This document shows positions 49,837-60,738 of a stretch of DNA of 64,000 nucleotides, one piece after another. Each line of letters opens with the position of its first letter. The first letter of the stretch is position 1. The notes beneath the pieces are model-generated. The model saw nothing but the letters and a program-made list of their open reading frames with translations. It did no database searches and was not told the origin of the DNA. Position numbers and translations under genes: made by a program. The DNA comes from Lachnotalea sp. AF33-28 (GTDB lineage: Bacteria; Bacillota; Clostridia; Lachnospirales; Lachnospiraceae), in the NCBI RefSeq assembly GCF_003477885.1, contig NZ_QUEE01000019.1, positions 67,072 to 131,071 of the forward strand, read 5' to 3'.

Positions 49837-52068
49837 TCATCGGAAATCATATTGTATCATAACATCTTTTTGGTAATCTGTACATTCCAAAAATTGCTCC
49901 AGATGCCGGCGTACCGCAATGAGGAGGGAAATATCCCTGTGTTTGAGATAAAGCATCTGATAATACTGATCCTTGATTTTGCCCACATATGGGGAGGCCG
50001 GGCCGATCACCCTAAGCATCTGCTCTGCAAAGCAGCGTTTTATCTCAGCCAAAACGGCATCGGCAGCCCCTTTGGCCCTGTCCTCGCATCCCGAACAGAG
50101 GCATATATTCATCATACAGGCCGCTGGGGGATACTGCATCAGCTCCCGGTAGGCCATCTCCTCCCGGTAAAAGCCCTCATAATCCTGGGCTGCCGCGCAT
50201 CGGACTGCGTAATGCTCCGGGCTGTAGGTCTGAATCACCACTTCTCCCGGCGTCTCATCCCTGCCCGCCCTGCCCGCCGCTTGGGTGAGCAGCTGGAAGG
50301 TGCGCTCGCAGGCCGTATAATCTTCCGAATACAGGGAAAGGTCGGCCGCCAGCACACCCACCAGCGTGACTTTTGGGAAATCATGGCCCTTGACAATCAT
50401 CTGTGTGCCGATCAGGATATCCGCTTCCTCGTTAGCGAAGGCCGACAGGATCTTCTCATGCCCGTCCTTCCCTGAAGTCGTGTCCAGATCCATCCGAAGG
50501 ACCCTGGCCTCCGGAAAATACTGCTTTACCATGGTCTCCACACGCTCTGTCCCGGTGCCGAATCCTGCGATATAGGGTGAACCGCATTTCGGACATTTCT
50601 TCGGCAGGGGCTCTTCATATCCGCAGTAATGACAGACCAGCCGGCCGTTTTTATGGGCCTTTAAAGAAACGTCACAGTGCGGACACTTTAAGGGCTCGCC
50701 GCATTCTCTGCAGGAAACAAATCCGGCATAGCCTCTGCGGTTTAAAAACAGGATGGTCTGCTCTCTTTTTTGGAGACGGTCCTGAATCAGCGTAAACAGC
50801 TGACGGCTGAAAATGGATTTGTTGCCGGCCTTAAGCTCCTCCCTTAGATCCACCACATCTACATGGGCCAGGCTGCTGCGGGCTTTTGCCCTCTCCGTGA
50901 GGGTAAACAGCCTGTAGTCCCCATTTATAGCATGGTAATAGCTTTCCACCGACGGCGTGGCCGATCCTAAAACCACGCTGGCGCCGCACATTTCGGCGCG
51001 TCGGACGGCCACCTCCCTGGCGTGGTATCTGGGCGTTGTCTCACTCTTGTACGCATTTTCATGTTCTTCATCTATAATAATCAGCCCCAGATGTTCAAAC
51101 GGCGTGAACAGCGCCGAGCGCGGCCCGATCATGATGCTGATCTCGCCCTTTTTAGCCCGGACAAACTGGTCGTAGCGCTCCCCCTGGGACAGCCTTGAAT
51201 TCATGATGGATACCTTTCCGCCAAATCTGCGGTAGAACCGCATGACGGTCTGGTAGGTGAGCGCGATCTCCGGTATCAGCACGATCGCCTGGCGGCCCCG
51301 GCTTAAAACATCGGCAATCATCTCCATATAGACTTCCGTCTTGCCGCTGCCGGTCACCCCATGGATCAGATACGTCCTGTGCACTTCATGTCTTAGATCC
51401 TCCGCAAATGACTGCAGGATGCTTTGCTGGCCTTCGTTCAAAGGCACTCTGGCCTCACTCACACCCGTATCCTTTACAGGATTTCGTAAGATAATCTCTG
51501 AAAACTCCGTCACTATGTTTTGTTCCGTAAAATATTTTATGGTGGCCGCGCTGATATTGAGCTTTTCGGTCACTACGTTCTTAGGGAGCACAGGATCCGC
51601 AAGCAGCGCTTCCAAAAGCCTCGCCCGCGCCCGCTGGTTTTTTTTACTCTGACAGACGGCAAGCAGCGCTTTTGCCTCCGTTTCCGGCACGGCGAGCTTC
51701 AGATAGCTCTTTTCTTTGGAACGGATCTTCTGACGGATCGGAATGACCGTCTTTAATGCCTGTATCATGGTGGAACCGTACCGGTTCCGAATCCAGTCCG
51801 CCAGCTGTATCAGCTGGCTTTCCACAGCCACACCGTTTTCTGCGATCTGTGTAATTTCTTTTATGCGGCTGGGATCAAAAGAGACACGGTCGGTAATTTC
51901 AAGCACATATCCGGCAATCTGCCGGTTCCCCTTGCCGAAGGGGATAAGCACCTGCATTCCTGGCTTAAGCCTGTCCCTTAAGCTGTCCGGGACCCGGTAC
52001 TGAAAAAACCGGTCCAGACTTTCGTGGGATATGTCCACCACCACATTGGCAAACAGCGTTTGAGGCAT
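49837..52068 (-). CDS. priA: Primosomal helicase PriA
   Basis: Replication restart helicase of 743 residues. The N-terminal 3'-DNA-end binding domain (about 1-100, FANVVVDISHESLDRFFQYRVP) is followed by a winged-helix region, and then by a DEAH-type helicase with HGVTGSGKTEVYME and IIIDEEHENAYK. The zinc-binding insertion has four CxxC pairs between about residues 455 and 500. The second helicase lobe ends with LTQAAGRAGRDETPGEVVIQTY. It is the first gene of the priA-def-fmt operon and is separated from folD by a terminator. Confidence 0.97.
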   Translation of the reverse strand: MPQTLFANVVVDISHESLDRFFQYRVPDSLRDRLKPGMQVLIPFGKGNRQIAGYVLEITDRVSFDPSRIKEITQIAENGVAVESQLIQLADWIRNRYGSTMIQALKTVIPIRQKIRSKEKSYLKLAVPETEAKALLAVCQSKKNQRARARLLEALLADPVLPKNVVTEKLNISAATIKYFTEQNIVTEFSEIILRNPVKDTGVSEARVPLNEGQQSILQSFAEDLRHEVHRTYLIHGVTGSGKTEVYMEMIADVLSRGRQAIVLIPEIALTYQTVMRFYRRFGGKVSIMNSRLSQGERYDQFVRAKKGEISIMIGPRSALFTPFEHLGLIIIDEEHENAYKSETTPRYHAREVAVRRAEMCGASVVLGSATPSVESYYHAINGDYRLFTLTERAKARSSLAHVDVVDLREELKAGNKSIFSRQLFTLIQDRLQKREQTILFLNRRGYAGFVSCRECGEPLKCPHCDVSLKAHKNGRLVCHYCGYEEPLPKKCPKCGSPYIAGFGTGTERVETMVKQYFPEARVLRMDLDTTSGKDGHEKILSAFANEEADILIGTQMIVKGHDFPKVTLVGVLAADLSLYSEDYTACERTFQLLTQAAGRAGRDETPGEVVIQTYSPEHYAVRCAAAQDYEGFYREEMAYRELMQYPPAACMMNICLCSGCEDRAKGAADAVLAEIKRCFAEQMLRVIGPASPYVGKIKDQYYQMLYLKHRDISLLIAVRRHLEQFLECTDYQKDVMIQYDFR

Positions 52069-52097
52069 TTGCTCACTCCTTTTGCTATTTCAGGTTG

Positions 52098-52126
52098 AAA
52101 AACCCCATGTGTCCCATGGGGTTTTT
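52098..52126. terminator. Bidirectional-looking terminator behind folD
   Basis: AAAAACCCCATG (52098-52109) pairs with CATGGGGTTTTT (52115-52126) over 12 bp with a 5-base loop. It lies just behind the folD stop codon, and its T tract serves the minus strand. Confidence 0.88.
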
Positions 52127-52129
52127 GAA

Positions 52130-52978
52130 TCAGATATTCTGCAGCACAACCGCCTCGACGCAGTTGTTCAGAAGCATCGCGATGGTCATCGGTCCGACTC
52201 CGCCCGGCACCGGGGTGATCGCAGAGGTATGCTCCGCCACATCCTCAAAATCCACGTCACCGCAGAGCTTATTGTTCTCACCGCGGTGCATGCCCACATC
52301 GATCACAACCGCGCCTTCCTTCACATACTCATGGGTGATAAACCGGGGTTTGCCCATGGCTACCACGAGTATATCCGCCCTTTTCGCAACCTCTTTCAGA
52401 TTTACGGTGCGCGAATGCGCTACGGTCACCGTGCCGTTTTCACGCAGGAGCAACATGGCCATCGGTTTTCCCACAATGTTGCTCCTTCCGATCACCACGC
52501 ATTCCTTTCCGTAGATCTCTACTCCGGAACGCTTTAAGAGCTGTATGATGCCCGCAGGCGTGCAGGATACAAAGCCGGGCTCTCCGATGCTGAGCGCGCC
52601 CACATTCATCGCATGAAAACCGTCCACATCCTTCTTAGGATCGATGTTCTTTAAAATCACATCCTCATCGATATGGCCGGGCAGCGGAAGCTGTACCAGG
52701 ATCCCGTTCACATCCGCCCTGCCGTTTAATTCCCGCACGAGCCCAAGCAGTTCTTCCTGTGTGGTATCCTGCGGCATTTCATAGGCGAGGGAACGGATTC
52801 CCACGTACTCACATGCCTTTCTCTTGTTCCTTACATAAACCGTGGACGCGGGATCATTTCCCACCTGAATCACCGCAAGGGTAATTTCGATTCCCCGCTC
52901 CTTATAAGCGGCCACTTTTTCCTTCAGTTCTTCCTTGATCTGCTTTGAGATCTCTTTTCCATCAATTATCTTTGTCAT
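52130..52978 (-). CDS. folD: Methylene-THF dehydrogenase/cyclohydrolase
   Basis: Bifunctional enzyme of 282 residues that interconverts methylene-, methenyl- and formyl-tetrahydrofolate. The ATG at 52978 (MTKIIDGKEISKQ) has GGAGGAG 7-8 bases upstream; the longer frame would add 28 residues with no support. Catalytic and binding blocks are STVYVRNKRKACEYVGI (catalytic Lys), ILVQLPLPGHIDE, DPKKDVDGFH, GRSNIVGKPMAMLLL and TPVPGGVGPMTIAML. In an acetogen it works in the methyl branch next to fhs, which lies two genes upstream. Confidence 0.96.
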   Translation of the reverse strand: MTKIIDGKEISKQIKEELKEKVAAYKERGIEITLAVIQVGNDPASTVYVRNKRKACEYVGIRSLAYEMPQDTTQEELLGLVRELNGRADVNGILVQLPLPGHIDEDVILKNIDPKKDVDGFHAMNVGALSIGEPGFVSCTPAGIIQLLKRSGVEIYGKECVVIGRSNIVGKPMAMLLLRENGTVTVAHSRTVNLKEVAKRADILVVAMGKPRFITHEYVKEGAVVIDVGMHRGENNKLCGDVDFEDVAEHTSAITPVPGGVGPMTIAMLLNNCVEAVVLQNI

Positions 52979-54437
52979 CTGCACACTCCTCCAGAGCCTT
53001 GCGCACCTCTTCCTGATCGGAAAAATGATGCCTGACCCCCTGTATCTCCTGATAATCCTCATGTCCCTTGCCGATAATCACGATCATATCGCCTTTCTGC
53101 GCATGGGAAATCGCATAGCGGATCGCTTCCCGCCGGTCCGGAATCTCCAGATAGCTGCCGTCTGTTTTTGCCAGACCGGTCTTTATATCGTTTAAAATAT
53201 CCTCCACACGCTCATATCTGGAATTATCCGCAGTGATGATGGACAGATCCGCCATTCTGCCACCGATCTCCCCCATATCATAGCGGCGCAGACGGGAACG
53301 GTTGCCGCCGCATCCGAACAGGCAGACCAGCCGTTTGGGATGGTATTCCTTAAGGGTGGTCAGAAGGCTCTCCATGCTCACGGCATTATGCGCGTAATCC
53401 ACGATCACGGAAAATTCATCCGAGGCGTAGACTAACTCCATTCTCCCGTTAATGGAGAGATGCTCCAGCGCGTGGCAGATGGTTTCCGGCGGAAGGCTGA
53501 AATTCAGGCAGACACTTATGGCCGCCAGAGCGTTGTATACATTAAACAGGCCCGGAATATTTACCTTCACATCCATATCTGCGCTGCCGGCGGTTTCAAA
53601 TTCAATTCCCATAAAGCTGCCCTCAGCCAGATAATGGATCCTTTCCGCTTTCAGCTGTGCCGCCCGCTCCACCCCAAAGGTGTGCAGGTCACAGCTATGC
53701 CCCTCTATAATTTCCTCATAGTGGCTGTCATCCCGGTTCACATAGCCGTGACGGCAGATCTGCAGAAGCTTCCGTTTCCAGGAGAGATAGTCCGCAAAAT
53801 CCTTGTGCTCATTCTCTCCGATATGATCCGGCGTGATATTGGTGAAGATTCCGTAGTCAAACTGCATGCCGGCAACACGGTCCATCATGATGCCCTGGGA
53901 GGATACCTCCATCACCAGATATTCGCAGCCGCCATCCGCCATCATCCGGAAATACTTCTGCAGCTCATAGGATTCGGGCGTTGTATTGTTCGTCTCGTAG
54001 TATTCCCCGCCGATCAGCGCTCCAATCGTGCCGATCAGCCCCACTTTTTTCCCGCAGGCCTCCAGGATGGCCTTAATCATAAAGGAAGTAGTGGTTTTTC
54101 CCTTGGTGCCGGTCACTCCGATGGTCGTCATCCTGGCGGCGGGATGGCCGAAAAAGGCTGCGGATAGAAGGGAAAGGGCCTCTCTGGCCCTCGCCACCCG
54201 GATCACCGTCACATCCTTTGGTACCTCCACATCCCGCTCCACCGCAACGGCCTTAACGCCCTTTTGTATGACTTCAGGCAGAAAGCTGTGGGCATCGGTC
54301 CTGGTTCCGCTGATGCAGACAAACAGATCCCCCGGCCCTGCCTTTCTGGAATCGTATACGATATCGTGGATATTAGTATCTGTGGTACCCTGCAGGCATT
54401 TGTAGTCCATATTTTCAAGTAAGGTACTAAGGGTCAT
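52962..54437 (-). CDS. Mur ligase family protein, divergent MurE-like
   Basis: Mur ligase of 491 residues from the ATG at 54437 (MTLSTLLENMDYKCLQG), behind GGAGG. The three-domain plan is present: YDSRKAGPGDLFVCISG, the P-loop GVTGTKGKTTTSFM, TPESYELQ, NITPDHIGENEHKDFADYLSWK with a lysine at the carbamylated position, and C-terminal FGCGGNRSRLRRYDMGEI. The amino-acid-specificity loop reads DNSR and not the DNPR typical of diaminopimelate-adding MurE, and DHIGENEHKDF replaces the common DHLDYHG. It is therefore MurE-like but may be a paralogue with altered function. It lies between fhs and folD. Confidence 0.8.
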   Translation of the reverse strand: MTLSTLLENMDYKCLQGTTDTNIHDIVYDSRKAGPGDLFVCISGTRTDAHSFLPEVIQKGVKAVAVERDVEVPKDVTVIRVARAREALSLLSAAFFGHPAARMTTIGVTGTKGKTTTSFMIKAILEACGKKVGLIGTIGALIGGEYYETNNTTPESYELQKYFRMMADGGCEYLVMEVSSQGIMMDRVAGMQFDYGIFTNITPDHIGENEHKDFADYLSWKRKLLQICRHGYVNRDDSHYEEIIEGHSCDLHTFGVERAAQLKAERIHYLAEGSFMGIEFETAGSADMDVKVNIPGLFNVYNALAAISVCLNFSLPPETICHALEHLSINGRMELVYASDEFSVIVDYAHNAVSMESLLTTLKEYHPKRLVCLFGCGGNRSRLRRYDMGEIGGRMADLSIITADNSRYERVEDILNDIKTGLAKTDGSYLEIPDRREAIRYAISHAQKGDMIVIIGKGHEDYQEIQGVRHHFSDQEEVRKALEECADDKDN

Positions 54438-54461
54438 GGTATCCTCCATTCTGTTATTCGT

Positions 54462-56132
54462 TTAAAACAATCCGGTAATCCGGCCGTCTGCATCCACATC
54501 GATGCCGTTGGCGGCAGGCTTTTTAGGCAGTCCTGGCATTGTCATGATCGCTCCGGTGATCGCCACAACAAACCCGGCTCCCGCGCTCACGTAAACATCC
54601 CGCACATTCACCGTAAAGCCGCTTGGCCGTCCCAGCTTTGTCGGATCATCCGACAGAGAGTACTGGGTTTTCGCCATGCATACCGGCAGACCGCCAAATC
54701 CCAGTCCGGCCAGATTCTGCAGTGTCTTTTTTGCTGCGGGGCTGTAGGTAACTTTGTCGGCTCCGTAGATTTCTCTGGCGATGGTATCGATCTTGTCCTC
54801 CAGCTTCATATCCAGCGGATAGATCGGACAGTAATGGCTTTCTTTTGTTTCCAGCGTCTTAAGCACCTTCTCTGCCAGGGCGACGCCGCCCTCTCCGCCT
54901 TTAGCCCACACCTCGGACAGGGCGAACTCACAGCCTCTTTCTTCGCAGAAATCCCGGATGAACTGATATTCTCTCTCCGTATCCGTCAGGAAGGAGTTGA
55001 GCGTCACCACCACCGGCACGCCGTATTTCTGCAGGTTTTCTATATGCTTTTCCAGATTGCAGATACCTTTTTTCAGAGCCTCCAGGTTTTCTTCAGACAG
55101 CTGATCCTTCGGCACCCCACCGTTGTATTTCAGCGCCCTCACCGTGGCCACCAGCACCACCGCGTCGGGTTTAAGGCCCGCCATCCGGCATTTGATGTCC
55201 AGGAATTTCTCTGCGCCTAAATCCGCGCCGAAGCCTGCCTCGGTGATCACGATATCCGCCAGCTTTAAGGCTGTCTTGGTGGCGCGCACACTGTTGCAGC
55301 CATGTGCGATGTTGGCAAAAGGCCCGCCATGCACCAGGGCGCCGCTGTGCTCCAGCGTTTGGATCAGGTTCGGTTTCAGCGCGTCCTTTAACAGGGCCGC
55401 CATGGCACCAACCGCCTCCAGCTGCGCGGCGGTCACAGGTTCTCCGTTATAATTATACGCGACGATAATCCGTCCCAGACGTTCTTTCAAATCTTCCATA
55501 TCTTCGGCCAGGCAGAGGATCGCCATGATCTCCGATGCCACCGTGATGACAAAATGGTCCTCTCTCACCACTCCGTCCGCCTTGGAACCCAGACCCACCA
55601 CAATATTGCGAAGCGCCCGGTCATTCATATCCACGCAGCGTTTCCAGACCACCTGCCTCGTATCGATTCTCAGAGCGTTTCCCTGCTGGATATGGTTATC
55701 CAGAAGGGCCGCCAGAAGGTTGTTAGCGGATGTAATCGCATGGAAATCGCCGGTGAAATGAAGGTTTAAATCCTCCATGGGTACCACCTGCGCATAGCCG
55801 CCGCCGGCCGCTCCGCCTTTGATGCCAAAGCACGGGCCCAATGACGGCTCCCTAAGGGCCAGCATCGCCTTTTTGCCCATTTTGGCAAAGGCTTCTCCCA
55901 GGCCGATGCTCGTGGTGGTTTTGCCTTCTCCGGCCGGAGTGGGATTGATGGCCGTCACCAGCACCAGTTTTCCGTCCGGACGGTCCTTGATCTCATTCCA
56001 GAGCTCATCTGTGATCTTCGCCTTGTACTTGCCGTACAGCTCCAGGTCATCTTCAGCGATGCCATAGGCCGCCGCCACTTCACGGATCGGGATCAGCCGG
56101 GCCTCCTGGGCGATTTCAATATCTGTTTTCAT
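54462..56132 (-). CDS. fhs: Formate-tetrahydrofolate ligase
   Basis: ATP-dependent enzyme of 556 residues that joins formate to tetrahydrofolate, the first folate step of the acetogenic methyl branch and a source of formyl groups for purines and fMet. The P-loop is [17 protein letters not shown]; other conserved blocks are [64 protein letters not shown] and [12 protein letters not shown] at the C-terminus. Length is normal. It lies between spoIIIE and murE. Confidence 0.97.
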   Translation of the reverse strand: MKTDIEIAQEARLIPIREVAAAYGIAEDDLELYGKYKAKITDELWNEIKDRPDGKLVLVTAINPTPAGEGKTTTSIGLGEAFAKMGKKAMLALREPSLGPCFGIKGGAAGGGYAQVVPMEDLNLHFTGDFHAITSANNLLAALLDNHIQQGNALRIDTRQVVWKRCVDMNDRALRNIVVGLGSKADGVVREDHFVITVASEIMAILCLAEDMEDLKERLGRIIVAYNYNGEPVTAAQLEAVGAMAALLKDALKPNLIQTLEHSGALVHGGPFANIAHGCNSVRATKTALKLADIVITEAGFGADLGAEKFLDIKCRMAGLKPDAVVLVATVRALKYNGGVPKDQLSEENLEALKKGICNLEKHIENLQKYGVPVVVTLNSFLTDTEREYQFIRDFCEERGCEFALSEVWAKGGEGGVALAEKVLKTLETKESHYCPIYPLDMKLEDKIDTIAREIYGADKVTYSPAAKKTLQNLAGLGFGGLPVCMAKTQYSLSDDPTKLGRPSGFTVNVRDVYVSAGAGFVVAITGAIMTMPGLPKKPAANGIDVDADGRITGLF

Positions 56133-56194
56133 GTGTATAGCCTCCTCATCTTAATTTATCTTTTTCATTCTTAGGAATTTCAACCTGTATTCTG

Positions 56195-59122
56195 TCAGGA
56201 GTTTTCCTGTAGATATGCATCGAATTCATCCATATTCATCAGCACCCGCCTGGGCTTGGTGCCCTCTTCTTCACCGACAACGCCGGCCTCAGAGAGCTGA
56301 TCCATGATCCTGGCCGCCCGGTTGAAGCCGATCTTAAACATCCTCTGCAGCATGCCGATGGAAGCCTTCTCCTTTTCGATGATGAACTTGCCGGCCTGCA
56401 CAAAATATTCGTCACGCTCCGGACCGTTCCCCGCCATGCTCTCCCCGCCGGGAAGACTGCTAAGGCTCATCTGCGACTCAACCTGCACATCGTACTGGGC
56501 CCCGTCCGTCTGCTTGGATAAAAATTCCACCACCTTGGAGACCTCTCCGTCCGAGATGAACGCGCCCTGAACGCGGACGGGCTTCTGATAGCCGGACGGA
56601 TAAAAGAGCATATCCCCTTTTCCCAGCAGCTTTTCCGCGCCGTTCATATCGATGATCGTGCGGGAATCCACGCCGGAGGACACGGAGAAGGCGATTCTGG
56701 ACGGCACATTGGCCTTGATCAGTCCGGTGATGACATTGACGGACGGCCTCTGCGTGGCCAGCACCAGATGAAGGCCCGCCGCACGGGCCATCTGAGCGAG
56801 GCGGCAGATCGCATCTTCCACCTCTCCGGGCGCCACCATCATCAGATCCGCCAGCTCGTCCACAATGATGACAATCTGGGGCAGGGGCTGCACCTCTTCC
56901 CCTTCTTTGGCATTCTGTTTAATTTTTTCATTATATCCCTTGAGGTCACGGACATTCAGATCCGCAAATTTCTTATAGCGGTCCGTCATCTCCGCCACGG
57001 CCCAGTTTAACGCCCCCGCCGCCTTTTTCGGATCCGTCACCACCGGTATCATCAGATGGGGGATTCCGTTGTACACGCTAAGCTCCACCACCTTGGGATC
57101 CACCATGATCACCTTAACTTCTTCCGGTTTGGCTTTGTAGATGATGCTCATGATCAGCGTATTGATGCAGACCGATTTACCGGATCCGGTCGCGCCGGCG
57201 ATCAGAAGGTGGGGCATCTTCGCCAGGTCCGTCACCACGATCTGGCCGCCGATATCGCGTCCCACGGCAAAGGCCAGTTTGGAGGGATGCCGTTTAAACA
57301 CATCCGACTCCACCAGTTCGCGGAAAAACACAGTTACATTTTCCTTATTGGGCACTTCGATTCCAACGGCCGCCTTGCCGGGAATCGGCGCCTCGATGCG
57401 GATATCCGCCGCCGCCAGATTCAGCTTGATATCATCGGACAAAGACACAATCTTGCTGACCTTCACCCCCTGCTCCGGCTGCAGCTCGTACCTGGTTACC
57501 GCGGGTCCGCAGCTTATATTAGTCACCGTCACGCCCACTCCGAAATTGCGAAGCGTCTGCTGCAGCTTAATGGCGGTTTCCCTAAGCTCACGGTCATTGC
57601 CCGCTCTGCCGGACTTGCCGCTGCTGTTTAGCAGGCGGATAGGAGGAAATACATATTCACGTTTGATCTTGGGCTTTGGCTGCTGATACGGCTGCACGGG
57701 CTGCTCCGCCGGATACGTGCCGTCCGCAGACGGCATCACATATGGTTCTTTATCCGGGACTTTCGCCCTCACCGGCTCCGGCTCATATTCGCCTTTGGCA
57801 TGATATTCGGATTCTATGGATTCGGAAAAACCGCTTCCCTCTCCCACTTCCGCCACCAGATCTTCCGGCTTTACCTCCACCTCAATCACTTTGCCGGAAG
57901 CGGTTGTGACCGTCTTGGTATCGTAGAGAGCCGCCGCGGATTTTCTATGGATCATTGGCCTTTCCTGTTCCGTCGGGCTTTCCTGTGTATGTACATCCGC
58001 CTCTTCCTCCGCCGCAAAAGCAGGCGCATAAGAGTGCTCCTCTTCCTGCTCATGCGGAAAATACTTCTGTCTTTCCAGCGCGCTGACCGCAATAGGCTCC
58101 GCATCCGCTCCTGCGTGAGGAAATGAAAAACGACCTTCTTCCTTACCGATCATGCTGTGAAGCGTATCAATGGCCTGCAGTTCACTCAAGGTGCGCCGGT
58201 CCTTCTCAAGCACAATGGCATCCCCATTCTCCATCCCCAGCGCGGCATTCATATCGGACAGAATATCATTCGTTTTCTCTCCTGCCTCATCTGCAGGGTC
58301 ATCCAGCGGAAAGTTGATGCTGCCGGTAAAGATATCGGCCTGAAACGACTCCTCGCTCCCCATTTCCTTCATATCACTCTTAGGCTGGGCGCTGTCCTTT
58401 AATTTCGTATTGCCTATGGCCACGCCGCTGATTTTCTGGTCCATACGGCGCCGTTTTTCTTCCCGTTTTTCCTCCCTGCGCTCATCATAAGCCGCTTTTC
58501 TGCGCACCACATCCTCTTTCGCGGTCGTATAGATCTTTGTGCTGCCGGAACGGATGGGCTTTAGTATGGACCTCTCCGTGATGAACACCAGCCCCATCAA
58601 AGTCAGCACAATTAAAATCACATAGCTGCCCAGGATTCCGAAATTAGGCCTTAAAGTCCGAATCAGAAAACCGCCGACAGCACCTCCGTTAAAGCCTGTG
58701 CTTCCGGCCTTATAGTATTCAGCTGCTGCGAGTATCTCATCGTATTCCTTAGTGCTTAAAAGCTGGCTGATGCCGCAGAGCAGAATAAACACAAAAGCTG
58801 TTGTAACCAGCTTTGCCATTGCCAGCGTATTTCCTTTGTTAGAGATTAAGAACAGTACAGCGATGAACAGATAGATCGGGAACAGATATCCGAGGGCTCC
58901 GAAGACTCCCAAAATAACGGATCGGATGCTCTCCCCCGCACTCCCGCACAAATGCAGGTTACTTAGAAAAAGAAGAACTGAGACAGCGAATACGGTCAGT
59001 ACCAGTATCTCTTTCGGAATAAAGCTTTCCATCGTCTCTTTCTTCTTTTTGGAACCGGATTTGGCAGAACTGCGTTTTTTGCCGGTTGTCCTTCCTGCTG
59101 TCTTCTTTTTGGGTGCTGCCAC
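56195..59122 (-). CDS. DNA translocase FtsK/SpoIIIE
   Basis: Septal DNA pump of 975 residues if started at the GTG at 59122 ([17 protein letters not shown]), which has GGAGG 6 bases upstream; the ATG 30 bases earlier has no comparable site. A basic N-terminus precedes four to five membrane helices (about 35-185), a long Pro/Glu-rich linker (about 200-500), the motor domain with Walker [16 protein letters not shown] and [14 protein letters not shown] (Walker B), and the gamma DNA-reading domain ([32 protein letters not shown]). It moves the chromosome into the daughter or forespore. Confidence 0.95.
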   Translation of the reverse strand: MAAPKKKTAGRTTGKKRSSAKSGSKKKKETMESFIPKEILVLTVFAVSVLLFLSNLHLCGSAGESIRSVILGVFGALGYLFPIYLFIAVLFLISNKGNTLAMAKLVTTAFVFILLCGISQLLSTKEYDEILAAAEYYKAGSTGFNGGAVGGFLIRTLRPNFGILGSYVILIVLTLMGLVFITERSILKPIRSGSTKIYTTAKEDVVRRKAAYDERREEKREEKRRRMDQKISGVAIGNTKLKDSAQPKSDMKEMGSEESFQADIFTGSINFPLDDPADEAGEKTNDILSDMNAALGMENGDAIVLEKDRRTLSELQAIDTLHSMIGKEEGRFSFPHAGADAEPIAVSALERQKYFPHEQEEEHSYAPAFAAEEEADVHTQESPTEQERPMIHRKSAAALYDTKTVTTASGKVIEVEVKPEDLVAEVGEGSGFSESIESEYHAKGEYEPEPVRAKVPDKEPYVMPSADGTYPAEQPVQPYQQPKPKIKREYVFPPIRLLNSSGKSGRAGNDRELRETAIKLQQTLRNFGVGVTVTNISCGPAVTRYELQPEQGVKVSKIVSLSDDIKLNLAAADIRIEAPIPGKAAVGIEVPNKENVTVFFRELVESDVFKRHPSKLAFAVGRDIGGQIVVTDLAKMPHLLIAGATGSGKSVCINTLIMSIIYKAKPEEVKVIMVDPKVVELSVYNGIPHLMIPVVTDPKKAAGALNWAVAEMTDRYKKFADLNVRDLKGYNEKIKQNAKEGEEVQPLPQIVIIVDELADLMMVAPGEVEDAICRLAQMARAAGLHLVLATQRPSVNVITGLIKANVPSRIAFSVSSGVDSRTIIDMNGAEKLLGKGDMLFYPSGYQKPVRVQGAFISDGEVSKVVEFLSKQTDGAQYDVQVESQMSLSSLPGGESMAGNGPERDEYFVQAGKFIIEKEKASIGMLQRMFKIGFNRAARIMDQLSEAGVVGEEEGTKPRRVLMNMDEFDAYLQENS

Positions 59123-59161
59123 AGCAATTCCTCCATCCTTTTTCAAATTCACATCTTTACA

Positions 59162-60505
59162 TTATAAACCATTTTGGATTGATAAGCAATCGCCCGTTTC
59201 AAAAGCCGCCATTAGTTTCTGGCTTAGAATGCCGTACTGGTCCTGCATCTCCTGATAGGTCTGAAGGATCGGGGCCGTTATCTCCTGTACGGTATCCATG
59301 ATGGATTGAAAGTTATCGGTGATCAGCGCCACTATATCCCGGTCGATGAGCCCTTTCTGTGCCATCCCCGTTATGATGTTTACAGTCTTTTCCTGTGAAT
59401 ATGCGTCTTTATAGCTTCTGGTTCCGGTTAGAGCGCTGACGATGTCCGCAACAGCCACAATCCGCTGTTTCTTATCCAGCTCCGCACCCGTTAATCCTTT
59501 CGGATATCCGGAACCGTCCAGTTTTTCATGATGGCGCAGCGCGATTTCCCGCACCGTTTCCGAAACGCTGTCTCCAAGTATATGTTCGGTGAGGTCCACA
59601 TGCGTCCGCATCACGGACATGGCCTGCGGACTCAATTTGCCGGGGAATTCAAGAATCTCCACCGGTATGCCTATTTTGCCCATATCATGGAGCATAGCGC
59701 CGCACAAAACGTCATTGACCTCATCTTTACTGCAGAGCAGTTTCGCAAGCTCCACGCTGATCATAGTGGTAGTGATGGTATGTGTGACCGTATGCGGGCT
59801 TCGAAAATCGATCGCATATATCAGCATCCTTAAAAGCGCGTCCTTTTCTTCCTCGCAGAAAGGCATCGCCTCAAGCATTTCATCAAAGTGCTGATCCAGA
59901 TCCTCACTTGTCCTTAAAGATCCGGACCGTTTATCGCCGACACCCAATACCGAGGAAAAATCAGCTTTATGAAAAAGTTCCAGCACCTCATCCGAATACC
60001 TAAGACCCTTCTGTTTTTTAAGGTATCTGCGCAGCTCATCCCAGTCCGGTTTCCTTTTACTGTTGTCATAGTAAATATCAATCCGGTCCGCCAGGTTGAT
60101 GATCTGCGCCATCTGCTTAAGCCGCTTGGACAGGCCCGGCAGACTGCGAAGCGACATCCAGGGCGTATGGTGGAACAGCACTGCAGCCGCCATTCCGTTA
60201 AAAGGTGTAAAATAGTGAAAAAACAGATATCCATAGATGGAATGATTCCACATATTTACCGTTTCAAATTCTACCATTTTATCGATTTCTTCCGTCTTAT
60301 AAGCTCCGATATCGTGCAGCGCAGCTAAAATCAGCAGATTGCGCCGCTCCTGATCCGTATATGTAGTGTCCGCCTTAAGCAGAATGGATACTAAATATGC
60401 CACCCGGGCACCGTGGTCGATCAGACGCGGATCCACCAGATTAAACGCGCGCCTGGCGATATTTACGAGATCTTTGTTGCTCACGGACAAAGTGTAATTA
60501 TACAT
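59162..60505 (-). CDS. Tandem HD-domain protein with HD-GYP module
   Basis: Cytoplasmic protein of 447 residues. The N-terminal part has one HD domain (AALHDIGAYKTEEIDKM, then FHHTPW). The C-terminal part is an HD-GYP domain with GAMLHDMGKIGIPVEIL and HHEKLDGSGYPKGL. HD-GYP proteins hydrolyse cyclic di-GMP or related dinucleotides. There is no sensor or membrane segment. It lies between tepA and spoIIIE; a possible promoter (TTGCGA 60560-60555, 17-base gap, TATACA 60537-60532) precedes it. Confidence 0.9.
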   Translation of the reverse strand: MYNYTLSVSNKDLVNIARRAFNLVDPRLIDHGARVAYLVSILLKADTTYTDQERRNLLILAALHDIGAYKTEEIDKMVEFETVNMWNHSIYGYLFFHYFTPFNGMAAAVLFHHTPWMSLRSLPGLSKRLKQMAQIINLADRIDIYYDNSKRKPDWDELRRYLKKQKGLRYSDEVLELFHKADFSSVLGVGDKRSGSLRTSEDLDQHFDEMLEAMPFCEEEKDALLRMLIYAIDFRSPHTVTHTITTTMISVELAKLLCSKDEVNDVLCGAMLHDMGKIGIPVEILEFPGKLSPQAMSVMRTHVDLTEHILGDSVSETVREIALRHHEKLDGSGYPKGLTGAELDKKQRIVAVADIVSALTGTRSYKDAYSQEKTVNIITGMAQKGLIDRDIVALITDNFQSIMDTVQEITAPILQTYQEMQDQYGILSQKLMAAFETGDCLSIQNGL

Positions 60506-60675
60506 TAAAAAGTTCTCCTATTCCTCCATCTTGTATAATATTGTTGCACAAATGTCGCAATTAATCAATGGCAACCTGAAAAAAGACGCCCGCCCGGTGG
60601 TAAGGTTCAAAAGCCGATAAAGCAGCGCATGACAGGGCCAGCTATACTCTTCATAGGGATCCCGCAAAGCCCGTC

Positions 60676-60710
60676 GGTACTGATGCTGTGATTTTTACAG
60701 CATCAGTACC
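60676..60710. other. 14-bp hairpin behind tepA
   Basis: GGTACTGATGCTGT (60676-60689) and ACAGCATCAGTACC (60697-60710) form a perfect 14-bp stem with a 7-base loop. There is no T tract on the minus strand, so it may be an RNA 3'-end stabiliser or an incomplete terminator between tepA and the HD-GYP gene. Confidence 0.6.
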
Positions 60711-60738
60711 ATTGCGCGCTTCACGGAACGGGAGCGTG

